Shown here in pieces: positions 16,899 to 25,546 of a DNA stretch of 64,000 bases. The position numbers were made by a program, and so were the translations under genes. Origin of the DNA: Lysobacter soli (GTDB lineage: Bacteria; Pseudomonadota; Gammaproteobacteria; Xanthomonadales; Xanthomonadaceae). A model generated the notes under the pieces. The model was not told the DNA's origin and searched no databases. It was given only the letters and a program-made list of their open reading frames with translations. Each line of letters opens with the position of its first letter. Positions within the stretch are counted from its first letter, which is position 1. The stretch lies in contig NZ_QTJR01000001.1 of assembly GCF_003382285.1 (NCBI RefSeq), forward strand, positions 124,001 through 188,000, read 5' to 3'.

Positions 16899-18764
16899 AT
16901 GAGCGATCCCCACGCGGCCGGTGCCGCCCCACGTCCCAGCCTGCGCGAGCGTTTCAACGCGTTGCGCAACCTGCCTCCGTTCCTCCGGATGGTGTGGTCC
17001 ACCAGTCCCCTGCTCTCGCTGATGACCATCGGCCTGCGTGTCGTGCGCGCGCTGCTGCCGGTCGCCACGCTGTACGTGGGCAAGCTGATCATCGACGAAG
17101 CCGTGCGCCTGGTCGCGGCGGGCAACGGGTTCGACACGCTCGGGAATGCCTGGCACAGCGGCCAGCTCGATACGTTGCTTTCGCTGCTCGCGCTGGAATT
17201 CGCGCTGGCCATCGGTTCCGACCTGCTCGGCCGGCTGGTGAGCTACGGCGACGCGCTGCTGTCGGAGCTGTTCACCAACGCCACCAGCGTGCGCCTGATG
17301 GAACATGCGGCGACGCTGGATCTTGAGGATTTCGAAGATCCCGACCTGCAGGACAAGCTCGACCGCGCGCGCCGCCAGACGATGGGCCGCATGAACCTGA
17401 TGAGCCAGCTCTTCGGCCAGGTGCAGGACGCGATCACGGTGGTGAGTTTCGCCGCGGGCCTGCTGGTGTATGCGCCGTGGCTCATCGTGTTGCTGGCGGT
17501 CGCGCTGGTGCCGGCATTCGTCGGCGAGGCGCATTTCAACGCGCTGGGCTACTCGCTCAATTTCGCCTGGACGCCCGAACGCCGCCAGCTGGAATACGTC
17601 AAGCAGATGGGCGCCAGCGTGGACACCGCGAAGGAGGTGAAGATCTTCAACCTCCACCGGTTCCTGATCGCCCGCTATCGCGAACTCGCCGACGCGCTGT
17701 TCCACGCGAATCGCGCGCTGGCGCGGCGGCGTGCGATGTGGGGCGCGCTGCTGGCGGCGCTGGGCACGCTCGGCTACTACGTCGCCTACGGTTACATCGC
17801 GTGGCGCACGGTGCGCGGCGATTTCAGCATCGGCGACCTCACCTTCCTCGCCGGCAGCTTCCTGCGACTGCGCCAGTTGCTGGAAGGACTGCTCGTCGGC
17901 TTCTCGCAGGTCGCCGGGCAGGCGCTGTATCTCGACGACCTGTTCTCGTTCTTCGAGATCCAGCCGGAGATCGCATCGCCCGCCAACGCGGCGGCGGTGC
18001 CGCGGCCGATCGCACGCGGCTTCACCTTCGAGAACGTCGGCTTCCGTTATCCCGACGCCGAGAAGTGGGCGCTGCGCGGGCTCGACTTCGAACTGCGTGC
18101 CGGCGAAGTGCTGGCGCTGGTCGGCGAGAACGGCGCCGGCAAGACGACGCTGGTGAAGCTGCTCGCGCGGCTCTACGACCCCGACGAGGGCCGCATCCTG
18201 CTCGACGGCCGCGACCTCCGCGACTACGACCTGGATGACCTGCGCGGCAACGTCGGCGTGATCTTCCAGGACTTCGTGCGCTATCACCTCACCGCCGGCG
18301 AGAACATCGGCGTGGGCCGCATCGACGCGATGGACGACGCCGACCGCATCCGCGACGCCGCACGTCGCGCGATGGCCGACGAGATGATCGAGCGCCTGCC
18401 CAACCGCTACGACCAGCTGATCGGCCGGCGTTTCAAGACCGGCGTGGATCTGTCCGGCGGCCAATGGCAGAAGCTCGCCATCGCCCGCGCCTACATGCGC
18501 GACGCGCAGGTGATGATCCTCGACGAACCGACGGCGGCGCTCGACGCGCGCGCCGAATTCGAGGTGTTCCAGCGTTTCAAGGAACTCTCGCACGGGAAAA
18601 CGGCGGTGCTGATCTCCCATCGCTTCAGCAGCGTGCGGATGGCCGATCGCATCCTCGTGCTGGCCGACGGACGCCTGGAGGCCAGCGGCACGCACGAACA
18701 GCTGCTCGCGCAGGGCGGCCGCTACGCGGAATTGTTCGAGCTGCAGGCGGCCGGTTATCGTTGA
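16899..18764 (+). CDS. ABC transporter, fused membrane and ATPase domains
   Basis: This is a 621-residue half-transporter of the exporter type, working as a dimer in the inner membrane. Six transmembrane segments lie in about residues 30-310. The ATPase domain (about 370-615) has Walker A GENGAGKTT, a Q-loop in VIFQDFVRYHLTAGEN, the signature LSGGQWQKLAIARAY, Walker B VMILDEPTAALD and the switch His in LISHRFSS. The start is ATG 16899 (MSDPHAAG), since the upstream in-frame codons fall in a repeat. The substrate is unknown; relatives are often listed with lipid, peptide or lantibiotic exporters. Confidence 0.9.
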   Translation: MSDPHAAGAAPRPSLRERFNALRNLPPFLRMVWSTSPLLSLMTIGLRVVRALLPVATLYVGKLIIDEAVRLVAAGNGFDTLGNAWHSGQLDTLLSLLALEFALAIGSDLLGRLVSYGDALLSELFTNATSVRLMEHAATLDLEDFEDPDLQDKLDRARRQTMGRMNLMSQLFGQVQDAITVVSFAAGLLVYAPWLIVLLAVALVPAFVGEAHFNALGYSLNFAWTPERRQLEYVKQMGASVDTAKEVKIFNLHRFLIARYRELADALFHANRALARRRAMWGALLAALGTLGYYVAYGYIAWRTVRGDFSIGDLTFLAGSFLRLRQLLEGLLVGFSQVAGQALYLDDLFSFFEIQPEIASPANAAAVPRPIARGFTFENVGFRYPDAEKWALRGLDFELRAGEVLALVGENGAGKTTLVKLLARLYDPDEGRILLDGRDLRDYDLDDLRGNVGVIFQDFVRYHLTAGENIGVGRIDAMDDADRIRDAARRAMADEMIERLPNRYDQLIGRRFKTGVDLSGGQWQKLAIARAYMRDAQVMILDEPTAALDARAEFEVFQRFKELSHGKTAVLISHRFSSVRMADRILVLADGRLEASGTHEQLLAQGGRYAELFELQAAGYR

Positions 18765-18835
18765 GCCCGACGCGCCGGCACTTACGCCACAACCGGCAAA
18801 CACCCCACGCACGACCGGACAGGAGCCCTGCCCCC

Positions 18836-20032
18836 ATGCGCCACGCCTTGCACTGCACCACGCTCGCCCTCGCCCTCTCGATGAGCCTCGTCGCCTGCCA
18901 GGCGCGCCAGGGCGAGGACGCCGCACCGGCCAAGGCCGCGACCGCCGCTCCCAAGGCGTTGCCGACGCAGACGGTGACGAGCCAGAGCGGTCCGGTGACC
19001 GTCACCACGATCGCCAGCGGCCTCGAGCATCCGTGGAGCGTCGCGCTGCTGCCGGACGGCGGTTTCCTCGTCACCGAACGCCCGGGCCGCCTGCGCCATG
19101 TGTCGGCCGACGGCGCGGTGTCGGCACCGATCACCGGTGTCCCGCAGGTCTGGGCCGAGGGCCAGGGCGGGCTGCTCGACGTCGTGCTCGCGCCGGATTT
19201 CGCCACGTCGAAGAAGATCTTCCTCAGCTACGCCGAACCGGGCCCGGACGGCAGCGCCGGCACGGCCGTCTCGACGGCGACGCTCGGCGACGGCGCGCTG
19301 TCGGACGTGAAGCTGTTCTACCGCCAGGAGCCCAAGCTCGTCGGCCCGAACCACTTCGGCTCGCGCATCGCCTTCGACGGCAAGGGCCACGTCTTCATCA
19401 CGCAGGGCGAGCGCAACGACCGCCCGACGTCCCAGAAGCTCGACATGCTGCAGGGCAAGCTCGTGCGCCTGAACCTCGACGGCAGCGTGCCGGCCGACAA
19501 CCCGTTCGTGGGCCGCAAGGACGCGCGTCCGGAGATCTGGAGCTACGGCCATCGCAACATGCAGTCGCTGGCGACCGATCCGCGCACCGGCACCGTCTGG
19601 GAAGCCGAGCACGGGCCGAAGGGCGGCGACGAGATCAACCTCCCGCAGCCGGGCAAGAACTACGGCTGGCCGATCATCACCCACGGCATCAACTACTCGG
19701 GCCTGAAGATCCCCGAAGCCGTCGGCAAGGAAGCGCCGGGCATGGAGCAGCCGTACCACGTGTGGGAAATCTCGCCCGGCCTGTCGGGCATGGCCTTCCT
19801 CACCGCGCAGCCGGCATCGAAGTGGAACGACAGCCTGTTCCTCGGGGCGCTCGCCGACGGCAGCCTGATCCGCCTGTCGCTCGACGGCGACAAGATCACC
19901 GGCGAGGAGCGCCTGCTGAAGGACGTGGGCGCGCGCATCCGCGACGTGCGCGTGGGCAGCGACGGCAAGGTGTACGTGCTGACCGACGAAACGGACGGCA
20001 AGCTGCTTCGACTGGATCCGCCGAAGGGCTGA
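18836..20032 (+). CDS. PQQ-dependent sugar dehydrogenase-family lipoprotein
   Basis: This beta-propeller protein resembles soluble aldose sugar dehydrogenase (YliI). Such enzymes use PQQ to oxidise sugars at the cell envelope. The 398 residues start with a lipoprotein-type signal (LALSMSLVACQA), followed by propeller motifs: ASGLEHPWSVALLPDGGFLV, TERPGRLR, GQGGLLDVVLAPDF, QGERNDRP, RPEIWSYGHRNMQSLA and GPKGGDEINLPQPGKNYGWP. AGGAG lies upstream of ATG 18836. A PQQ biosynthesis locus is not present in the window. It may be co-transcribed with the ABC gene 71 bp upstream. Confidence 0.9.
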   Translation: MRHALHCTTLALALSMSLVACQARQGEDAAPAKAATAAPKALPTQTVTSQSGPVTVTTIASGLEHPWSVALLPDGGFLVTERPGRLRHVSADGAVSAPITGVPQVWAEGQGGLLDVVLAPDFATSKKIFLSYAEPGPDGSAGTAVSTATLGDGALSDVKLFYRQEPKLVGPNHFGSRIAFDGKGHVFITQGERNDRPTSQKLDMLQGKLVRLNLDGSVPADNPFVGRKDARPEIWSYGHRNMQSLATDPRTGTVWEAEHGPKGGDEINLPQPGKNYGWPIITHGINYSGLKIPEAVGKEAPGMEQPYHVWEISPGLSGMAFLTAQPASKWNDSLFLGALADGSLIRLSLDGDKITGEERLLKDVGARIRDVRVGSDGKVYVLTDETDGKLLRLDPPKG

Positions 20033-20086
20033 GCCGGGACCCAGGCCCGCAACGTGCGGGCACTGCGGATCGCAAAACCGTGTGTC

Positions 20087-20180
20087 GTCATTCCCGCGAC
20101 GGGAGTCGAATGGTGAACGCGTCACGCCGTCCAAGGCGTGACGCGTCGGAACGATGGATCCCCGCCTTCGCGGGGATGAC
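20087..20180. repeat. Paired dRS3-like repeat element, copy 2 (94 bp)
   Basis: GTCATTCCCGCGACGGGAGT at the left and GGATCCCCGCCTTCGCGGGG plus ATGAC at the right enclose a GCGTCACGCC/GGCGTGACGC inner hairpin. Read on the minus strand it aligns with copy 1 (GGATCCATCGTTCCGACGC...). It lies between the sugar dehydrogenase and NTF2-like genes. Confidence 0.82.
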
Positions 20181-20212
20181 GACCAGAAACAGATGATTTC
20201 CCAAGGACACCC

Positions 20213-20647
20213 ATGATCCGGACGATCCTTCTCACCCTGCTCCTGCTCGTCTCCTCGCCCACGTTCGCGAGCGAAAGCGAGACCGAACTGCTCGCGATGG
20301 ACGCGACCTGGAACGAGCTGCGCATGAAGCCGGACGTGGCCGGCCTCGACCGCATCCTGGCCGACGACTGGATGCTCACCCACTCCGACGGCCGCGTGCA
20401 GTACAAGGCCGATTACCTGGACGAACTGCGCACGAGCGCGCGTCGCAATTCCGGCATCGGCAACGAGGACGTCCGCGCGCGCCGCTACGGCGACACGGTC
20501 GTGGTCACCGGCACCAGCGTGCAGTCGGGCGTCAGCAATGGGGTGCCGTGGAATGGCCGCTTCCGCTTCACGCGCGTGTGGGTGCAGCGCGATGGCGCGT
20601 GGAAGATGATCGCCTCGCATTCCTCGCGCATCGCCGAAGCGAAGTAA
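20213..20647 (+). CDS. Exported NTF2-like (DUF4440/SnoaL type) protein
   Basis: This 144-residue protein has a signal peptide (MIRTILLTLLLLVSSPTFA) and a cone-shaped NTF2-like domain: ETELLAMDATWNELRMKPDV, LDRILADDWMLTHSDGRVQY and FTRVWVQRDGAWKMIASHSS. This fold is used by many small enzymes and ligand-binding proteins, so no reaction can be assigned. AAGGA precedes the ATG. It is convergent with the DUF488 gene, only 3 bp apart. Confidence 0.85.
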   Translation: MIRTILLTLLLLVSSPTFASESETELLAMDATWNELRMKPDVAGLDRILADDWMLTHSDGRVQYKADYLDELRTSARRNSGIGNEDVRARRYGDTVVVTGTSVQSGVSNGVPWNGRFRFTRVWVQRDGAWKMIASHSSRIAEAK

Positions 20648-20650
20648 CGC

Positions 20651-21199
20651 TCAGAACAGGTCGCCCTGCGGCGCGGGCTGCGCGACCGCAGCGTAATCCA
20701 AGCGTCCATCCACGATCCGCGCCGCCTTCGTGTACGGATGTTCTTCGATGCGGTTGGGGGCGATCAGGTGCACGACGGTCCAGCCGCGCGACTTCAGGTC
20801 GTCGCTGATGAGGCTGCGGTGGCACTGCGTCCAGTACGCCTCGGCGCACATCACGGCGGTGCGGCGCGTGGCCACGATCGCCTCGAGCCGGTCGCGCGCC
20901 TCGCGGTATTCATCGGTCCCCATGTAATCCGCGTAACCGCGGAAGGACGCGTTGCGCCACGCGGTGTTGGACGAATCCTTGCGCGGAGTGCGCCGGCCGC
21001 CCAGTTCGACCATCGGGATGTAGTCGATGCCGGCTTCGGCCAGCCCGCCGGCCATCGTCGCGGCGGCGAACTGCGGATGACGACGCGACGCCGGATAGCG
21101 CCGGACGTCGGCCACCGCCTCGATCCCCGCCTGCATCAGCAGGCTAAGGAATTGCGGCCATTCGCGCGTGGAATGGCCCACGGTCCAGATCGTTCGCAT
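20651..21199 (-). CDS. DUF488 family protein
   Basis: This 182-residue DUF488 protein is marked by TIWTVGHSTREWPQFLSLL, VADVRRYPASRRHPQF and AVMCAEAYWTQCHRSLISDD. The Cys/His-rich last motif is the conserved centre of the family. The family is cytoplasmic and of unknown activity. The start is set at ATG 21199 because the conserved sequence begins there. The frame stays open 42 codons further, but those codons overlap the fpr promoter and the Fur-box-like site. Confidence 0.85.
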   Translation of the reverse strand: MRTIWTVGHSTREWPQFLSLLMQAGIEAVADVRRYPASRRHPQFAAATMAGGLAEAGIDYIPMVELGGRRTPRKDSSNTAWRNASFRGYADYMGTDEYREARDRLEAIVATRRTAVMCAEAYWTQCHRSLISDDLKSRGWTVVHLIAPNRIEEHPYTKAARIVDGRLDYAAVAQPAPQGDLF

Positions 21200-21233
21200 G
21201 GGCCGGAGCATAGTCGGCGCCATGTCGCCCAGA

Positions 21234-21248
21234 TGAGAATCAATATCA
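21234..21248. promoter_or_regulatory. Fur-box-like operator upstream of the ferredoxin-NADP reductase gene
   Basis: TGAGAATCAATATCA matches the 7-1-7 Fur consensus TGATAAT-N-ATTATCA at 12 of 14 specified positions. It overlaps the -35 region that would serve the TACAAT hexamer at 21266-21271, so Fur binding there would block transcription of the reductase gene. Confidence 0.55.
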
Positions 21249-21265
21249 AGTGAAGGCGTCTGGGC

Positions 21266-21271
21266 TACAAT
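21266..21271 (+). promoter_or_regulatory. Candidate -10 box for the ferredoxin-NADP reductase gene
   Basis: TACAAT is a good sigma70 -10 hexamer. It lies 35 bp before the ATG at 21306, with the Fur-box-like site in the -35 area. Confidence 0.5.
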
Positions 21272-21305
21272 GGCCGCGCTTCCCCCACTCGCCCCAGACA
21301 CCCCG

Positions 21306-22115
21306 ATGTCCTCCGCTTTTGGCACCGAGACGGTGCTGGATGTCCGTCACTGGACGGACGATTACTTCAGCTTCACCACCACGCGCGACGACGGCTTCCG
21401 TTTCGAGAACGGCCAGTTCGTGATGATCGGCCTCCAGGTCGAACAGCCCGACGGCTCGCACAAGCCGCTGCTGCGCGCGTATTCCATCGCGAGCGCGAAC
21501 TGGGAAGAGCAGCTGGAGTTCTTCAGCATCAAGGTGCCCAACGGCCCGCTGACCTCGCGCCTGAAGTCGATCAAGCCCGGCGACGAGGTGCTGATCGGCC
21601 GCAAGCCCACCGGCACGCTGTTGATCCACGACCTGCACGTGGGCCGCAATCTCTACCTGCTGGGCACCGGCACGGGCCTGGCGCCGTGGCTGGCGGTGAT
21701 CAAGGATCCGGAAACCTACGAGCGTTTCGACAACGTCATCCTGACCCACGGCGTCCGCAGCGCGCAGGACCTCGCGTATCGCGACTACTTCGTCAACGAA
21801 CTGCCGCGACACGAGTTCCTCGGCGAGCAGATCGCCGCGAAGCTGAAGTACTACCCGGCAGTGACGCGCGAGGCGTTCGACTTCGACGGTCGTGACCAGC
21901 GCGGCCGCCTCACCGAGCTGTTCGACAGCGGCCGGATGATGGAACACCTCGGCCTGCCCGCGCTGGATCCGGAGCACGACCGCGCGATGATCTGCGGCAG
22001 CCCGCAGATGCTGGCCGATTTCCGCGACATCCTCGACCGTCGCGGCTTCACCGCCGCGCCGCGCATCGGCACGCCGGGGCAGTACGTGTTCGAGCGGGCG
22101 TTCGTCGAGAAGTAG
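21306..22115 (+). CDS. fpr: Ferredoxin/flavodoxin-NADP+ reductase
   Basis: This FAD enzyme moves electrons between NADPH and ferredoxin or flavodoxin. The 269 residues include the FAD-binding LLRAYSIASANWEEQLEFFS, the NADP-binding LLGTGTGLAPWLAVIKDPET, ILTHGVRSAQDLAYRDYF and the C-terminal MICGSPQMLADFRDIL, finishing QYVFERAFVEK. ATG 21306 (MSSAFGTETV) fits the family start. Fpr enzymes support iron-sulfur repair and oxidative defence. Iron control is suggested here by the Fur-box-like site in the promoter. It converges on the next gene with 1 bp between stops. Confidence 0.93.
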   Translation: MSSAFGTETVLDVRHWTDDYFSFTTTRDDGFRFENGQFVMIGLQVEQPDGSHKPLLRAYSIASANWEEQLEFFSIKVPNGPLTSRLKSIKPGDEVLIGRKPTGTLLIHDLHVGRNLYLLGTGTGLAPWLAVIKDPETYERFDNVILTHGVRSAQDLAYRDYFVNELPRHEFLGEQIAAKLKYYPAVTREAFDFDGRDQRGRLTELFDSGRMMEHLGLPALDPEHDRAMICGSPQMLADFRDILDRRGFTAAPRIGTPGQYVFERAFVEK

Positions 22116-22116
22116 G

Positions 22117-25100
22117 TCAACCGAACGAGTTGATCGAACGCACCAGGCCGTACATCCACGACCACACGTCGGGCGCGGCCAGCGGCACCAGGATCAGCCC
22201 CATCGCCACGAACTTCGGCCACAACGCGCGCAGCGCGCCGCCGAAGGTGAGCGTGTTGCCGTCGTTGGTGAACATCAGGCCGAGCATCGCGTCCTTCTCC
22301 AGCCGCAGCACGACCAGGATCGTGGCGGCGAAGCTGAGCAGCAGCAGCATGATCGCGATGGACGTCAGCAGGCGCTCGTAGACCGGCGGATAGACCGACA
22401 TCGCGACCAGCACCGAGACCGGCGCCAGCATCGCGCACCATGCGCAGGTCCGGATCGGGACGACACACAGTTTCAGTTCGGCCACCAGCTGCTCGGTCCA
22501 GCGCTCGAACTGCCAGGGATTCATCGCGTCCGGACCGCTGGTGCCTGCATCGCGCATCACCTGCAGCGTGCGCTTCGCCCACGCGCGCGGCGAGGCGCGC
22601 AGCAGCGCCGGCATGTCGCGCCGGTATTCGCGCAGCGACAGGTTGAACGGTGTCTGCGGCGCTTCGCGGATCGCCGAGGGCTTGGGCCAGTCGCGGATGG
22701 CGCGCTGCGCCTGCACCGGCGCGATGGTCCGCGCCAGCGACAACGACAGGTTGCCCAGCAGCCGCACCTGCCAGAACAGGTTCACCAGGAACGCCAGCCC
22801 CGTAGCGAGCACGATGCCGGCGATCCACCACACGTCGTTGTTGTCGATGCTAACCGCGCGCCCGTGCACGAGCAGCACCAGCCCCATCGCCGCCAGCCCG
22901 CAGACGACCGGCACCGCCCACGACACGCCCGTGATCACCCGCGTGCGGTTCGCGGTGCGGCGTGCGTTGCGGGTGAACACGGCGTTGTAGAACGCGTAAC
23001 GGCGATTGGACACGTTGAGCCGCATGTACGCGACGATGCACAGCCCGGCGTACAGCAGCCAGATGCAGGCCAGCGCGTGCAGGTCGCGGCCGTGCGCGAG
23101 CATGAAGTAGCACGGCTGGCGCGTCGCATCCTCGGCGCTGGACTGCAGCAACTCGGCCAGCCGGCGTGTGGCGATGACCAGTGCGGCGGCGCCTACCGCG
23201 GTCATCGCCGCCAGCCACGCCGTTCGACAGGCCGGCTGCAGCGAAGCCGCGGCGGTGGGGTTCTGGCAGGGTGTCGCTTCGACGCGACGTCCATGCCGCC
23301 AGCGGCGCCACGCCGTCGCGGTCGTGGCGCGGAAATCGGAGACGAGCCCGCGCAGGAATGGCAGCATCACGCGGCCGCGGCATTCGCCCAGCCAGAGCCA
23401 GACGGCCGCGACGACGAAGAACAGGCCGCCCAGCATCAGCGCGAGGTACGCCGGCTCCTGCATCGCGAGCCGAACGTCGGCGACCGCGACGAGGCTGCGC
23501 TGCTCGTAGGATTTGCGGCCCAGGCCCTGGAAGCCGGCCATGGTGGCGACGTAGGCGACGGGCTCCCCGGGCTCGGCAAGCGCCCGCTCCTTGCGCGCCA
23601 TGAACTGACCGAACGGCGCGTTGCCCTCGCGGAACTCGTCCAGCAACACCACCGCACGGAACGTGTTGGCGGCGTGGTCCGTGGCGAACGGGAAACGCGT
23701 CTTCTGCGTCCTGCCGCGCGCGTTTGCCGCGCCGGCACCCGCGACATCGTCCTGCCGCGGCGCGTGGCAGCGCTCGTCCTTCACGACCGCACGGCACGCC
23801 ACCAGGTCGCCGTCTTCGCTCAGGCACGCCACGGGCTCGCCCGCCGCCAGCACCACGGCGCCGCGGCTGGCCTTGCGGTAGTCGGGATGCACGGCGAGGA
23901 AGTCCAGCTCGACCATCACCGGCAGCGCGCCGGGCAACGCCTTGCGCACTTCGCCCAGCAGGAACAGTCGGTCGCGGATGTCGGTGGCCACGATCACCAC
24001 GACGTTCGGCGTGCGATACACCTTCATCGTGTCGAAGCCGCGATAGAGCATCAGCTCGTCCGATCGCGACGTCAGGCTGGGCTGGTACACCGGTGGGCGT
24101 TCCGACGCCGCTTCGGCACCGCCCATGTCCAGTTCGAGCAGGCGTCGCGTGGCCGGCAGCGCGGCCTCGGCGTGCTCGCGCTGCGCGCCGCGCAGGATGG
24201 AATGCTCGGCGCGGATCGAGGCGATGTTGGGCGGGAATTGCCGCGCGGAAATGCGCAGGCGCTCGCCGCAGCCGATGGCCGACGGGTCGTGGCGGGCCAG
24301 CCGCAATGCCTCGCCGCCGAAGGTGGATTCCTCCGCGAGGATCGTGACGTTCTCCACGGGAATGCCTTCGTCCCGGCACAGGTGGCCCAGCAAGCCGGCT
24401 ACCTGCGTCGCCAGATTCCTGGCAAGCGAGTGGTACTCGACCGGCGCGGTGCCTTCGCCATCGCGACGCGCAAGGAACGGGTGCGCCACGATCGCCCGAT
24501 TGCTTCCCACCGACGCCGACGGGCTGAGCATCGTCACGCGTACGCGTTCGTCGCACGGGCCGTTGCACAGGTTGCCCAGCGCCACGGCCATGGACTGCAT
24601 AGAACCTGAGAAGCTGGGCCCGATGATGTCGAGCCCGCGCTCGCGCGTCCCAGGCGGCACGGCGGCCAGGTCGCAATCGACGAGTCGCGCGGCCTGCAGT
24701 TCGTCGGGGCCGATACCGTTGAACAGCAGCGCGCAACGCGCCGCCCGGGCGAACGCGGCCGGCTCCACGCCGAAGGTCTGCGAATCGCCCACCAGGAACA
24801 CGGCGTAGTACTCGACATCGCCGCCGCTGCGCCATCCATCGCGGCGGAAGAGCATCACGCCCGGGATCTCGCGATGCAGATCGCGGCCGGCGTCGGCGTC
24901 GGACTTCCTGCCCGTGTTTGCGGCCTCCGCGTCGCGCGGGTGCCATGCCAGCGCGAACCCGTCGAGCACGTAACCTCGCGCCTGGAACGCGGTGATCATC
25001 GCCGCCATTTCCATGTCGAACGAGCGTCCGAGCCGTGTTTCCCACGGATCCGGCGCGGTGGCCACCGCGGCGTGCACCCTCGCCCGCGCGTTCGGCGGCA

Positions 25101-25401
25101 GGTGCGCCAGCGGCCGCAACGGCCTCAGTTGCGGCGTCGCCGAGAAATAGCTGGAGGCGCCGAAGCGCTCCTCGTCTGGCGCGTCGTCCGGCTCCCGGGC
25201 GTCATTCGCGATGGGGGCCGACGCGAGTGGCGCCGGCGCGCCGACCGCCGGGGACGAGGCGCAGGCCAACGCGAGCAGCAGCGCGACGATGAACGCGACG
25301 CCACGCCCTGCACCCGCCTCACGTGCCCCGCCCCGTCCACGCTGCGCGACGCAGGTGGATGCGGCCCAGGCACTCCAGCCCGGCCAGCGACCACTGAACA
25401 T
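22117..25401 (-). CDS. Large multi-pass membrane protein with big periplasmic N-terminal region, unknown function
   Basis: I do not recognise this 1094-residue protein. GGAGG sits just before ATG 25401. A signal or anchor (GVAFIVALLLALACASSPAVG) is followed by about 600 residues predicted to be exported. These contain Rossmann-like alternations: LDIIGPSFSGSMQSMAVAL, VRVTMLSPSASVG, VENVTILAEESTFGGEALRL, VVVIVATDIRDRLFLL and ALPVMVELDFL. They recall periplasmic ligand-binding domains, but I cannot confirm that. From about residue 655 there are about eight hydrophobic helices (AYLALMLGGLFFVVAAVWLW and others). The polypeptide ends cytoplasmic or periplasmic after LWPKFVAMGLILVPLA. It stands alone with no partner gene. 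A sensor or transport role is only a guess. Confidence 0.8.
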   Translation of the reverse strand: MFSGRWPGWSAWAASTCVAQRGRGGAREAGAGRGVAFIVALLLALACASSPAVGAPAPLASAPIANDAREPDDAPDEERFGASSYFSATPQLRPLRPLAHLPPNARARVHAAVATAPDPWETRLGRSFDMEMAAMITAFQARGYVLDGFALAWHPRDAEAANTGRKSDADAGRDLHREIPGVMLFRRDGWRSGGDVEYYAVFLVGDSQTFGVEPAAFARAARCALLFNGIGPDELQAARLVDCDLAAVPPGTRERGLDIIGPSFSGSMQSMAVALGNLCNGPCDERVRVTMLSPSASVGSNRAIVAHPFLARRDGEGTAPVEYHSLARNLATQVAGLLGHLCRDEGIPVENVTILAEESTFGGEALRLARHDPSAIGCGERLRISARQFPPNIASIRAEHSILRGAQREHAEAALPATRRLLELDMGGAEAASERPPVYQPSLTSRSDELMLYRGFDTMKVYRTPNVVVIVATDIRDRLFLLGEVRKALPGALPVMVELDFLAVHPDYRKASRGAVVLAAGEPVACLSEDGDLVACRAVVKDERCHAPRQDDVAGAGAANARGRTQKTRFPFATDHAANTFRAVVLLDEFREGNAPFGQFMARKERALAEPGEPVAYVATMAGFQGLGRKSYEQRSLVAVADVRLAMQEPAYLALMLGGLFFVVAAVWLWLGECRGRVMLPFLRGLVSDFRATTATAWRRWRHGRRVEATPCQNPTAAASLQPACRTAWLAAMTAVGAAALVIATRRLAELLQSSAEDATRQPCYFMLAHGRDLHALACIWLLYAGLCIVAYMRLNVSNRRYAFYNAVFTRNARRTANRTRVITGVSWAVPVVCGLAAMGLVLLVHGRAVSIDNNDVWWIAGIVLATGLAFLVNLFWQVRLLGNLSLSLARTIAPVQAQRAIRDWPKPSAIREAPQTPFNLSLREYRRDMPALLRASPRAWAKRTLQVMRDAGTSGPDAMNPWQFERWTEQLVAELKLCVVPIRTCAWCAMLAPVSVLVAMSVYPPVYERLLTSIAIMLLLLSFAATILVVLRLEKDAMLGLMFTNDGNTLTFGGALRALWPKFVAMGLILVPLAAPDVWSWMYGLVRSINSFG

Positions 25402-25546
25402 GCGACACCTCCAGACGAGGCAACGCCGGGGCTTTCGGGCAACGGCCAGCCGCCGCCGCGCGCGCGCCTACGCGGGGCCGCGGTCGCAGCGTGCTATGCG
25501 AATGCGCTGTTGCGACGTCAACGGCATGACGCCGCGGACATCGACA

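Noticed and set aside
16764-18926. 720-codon minus-strand frame opposite the ABC transporter
   Set aside because: It is a shadow of the transporter coding strand, and its end lies in a dispersed repeat.
20041-20060. Hairpin after the sugar dehydrogenase gene as an intrinsic terminator
   Set aside because: GCCCGC-AACGT-GCGGGC forms a stem but has no T tract on the coding strand, so I did not annotate it as a terminator.
21200-21325. N-terminal extension of the DUF488 protein
   Set aside because: The 42 extra codons overlap the promoter of the divergent reductase gene, and family similarity begins at MRTIWTVGHST.
22864-24609. 581-codon plus-strand frame opposite the large membrane protein
   Set aside because: Because that protein is unassigned I compared both strands. 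The minus frame has a strong ribosome binding site, a signal sequence and membrane helices, while the plus frame is Arg/His/Gln-rich with no structure.
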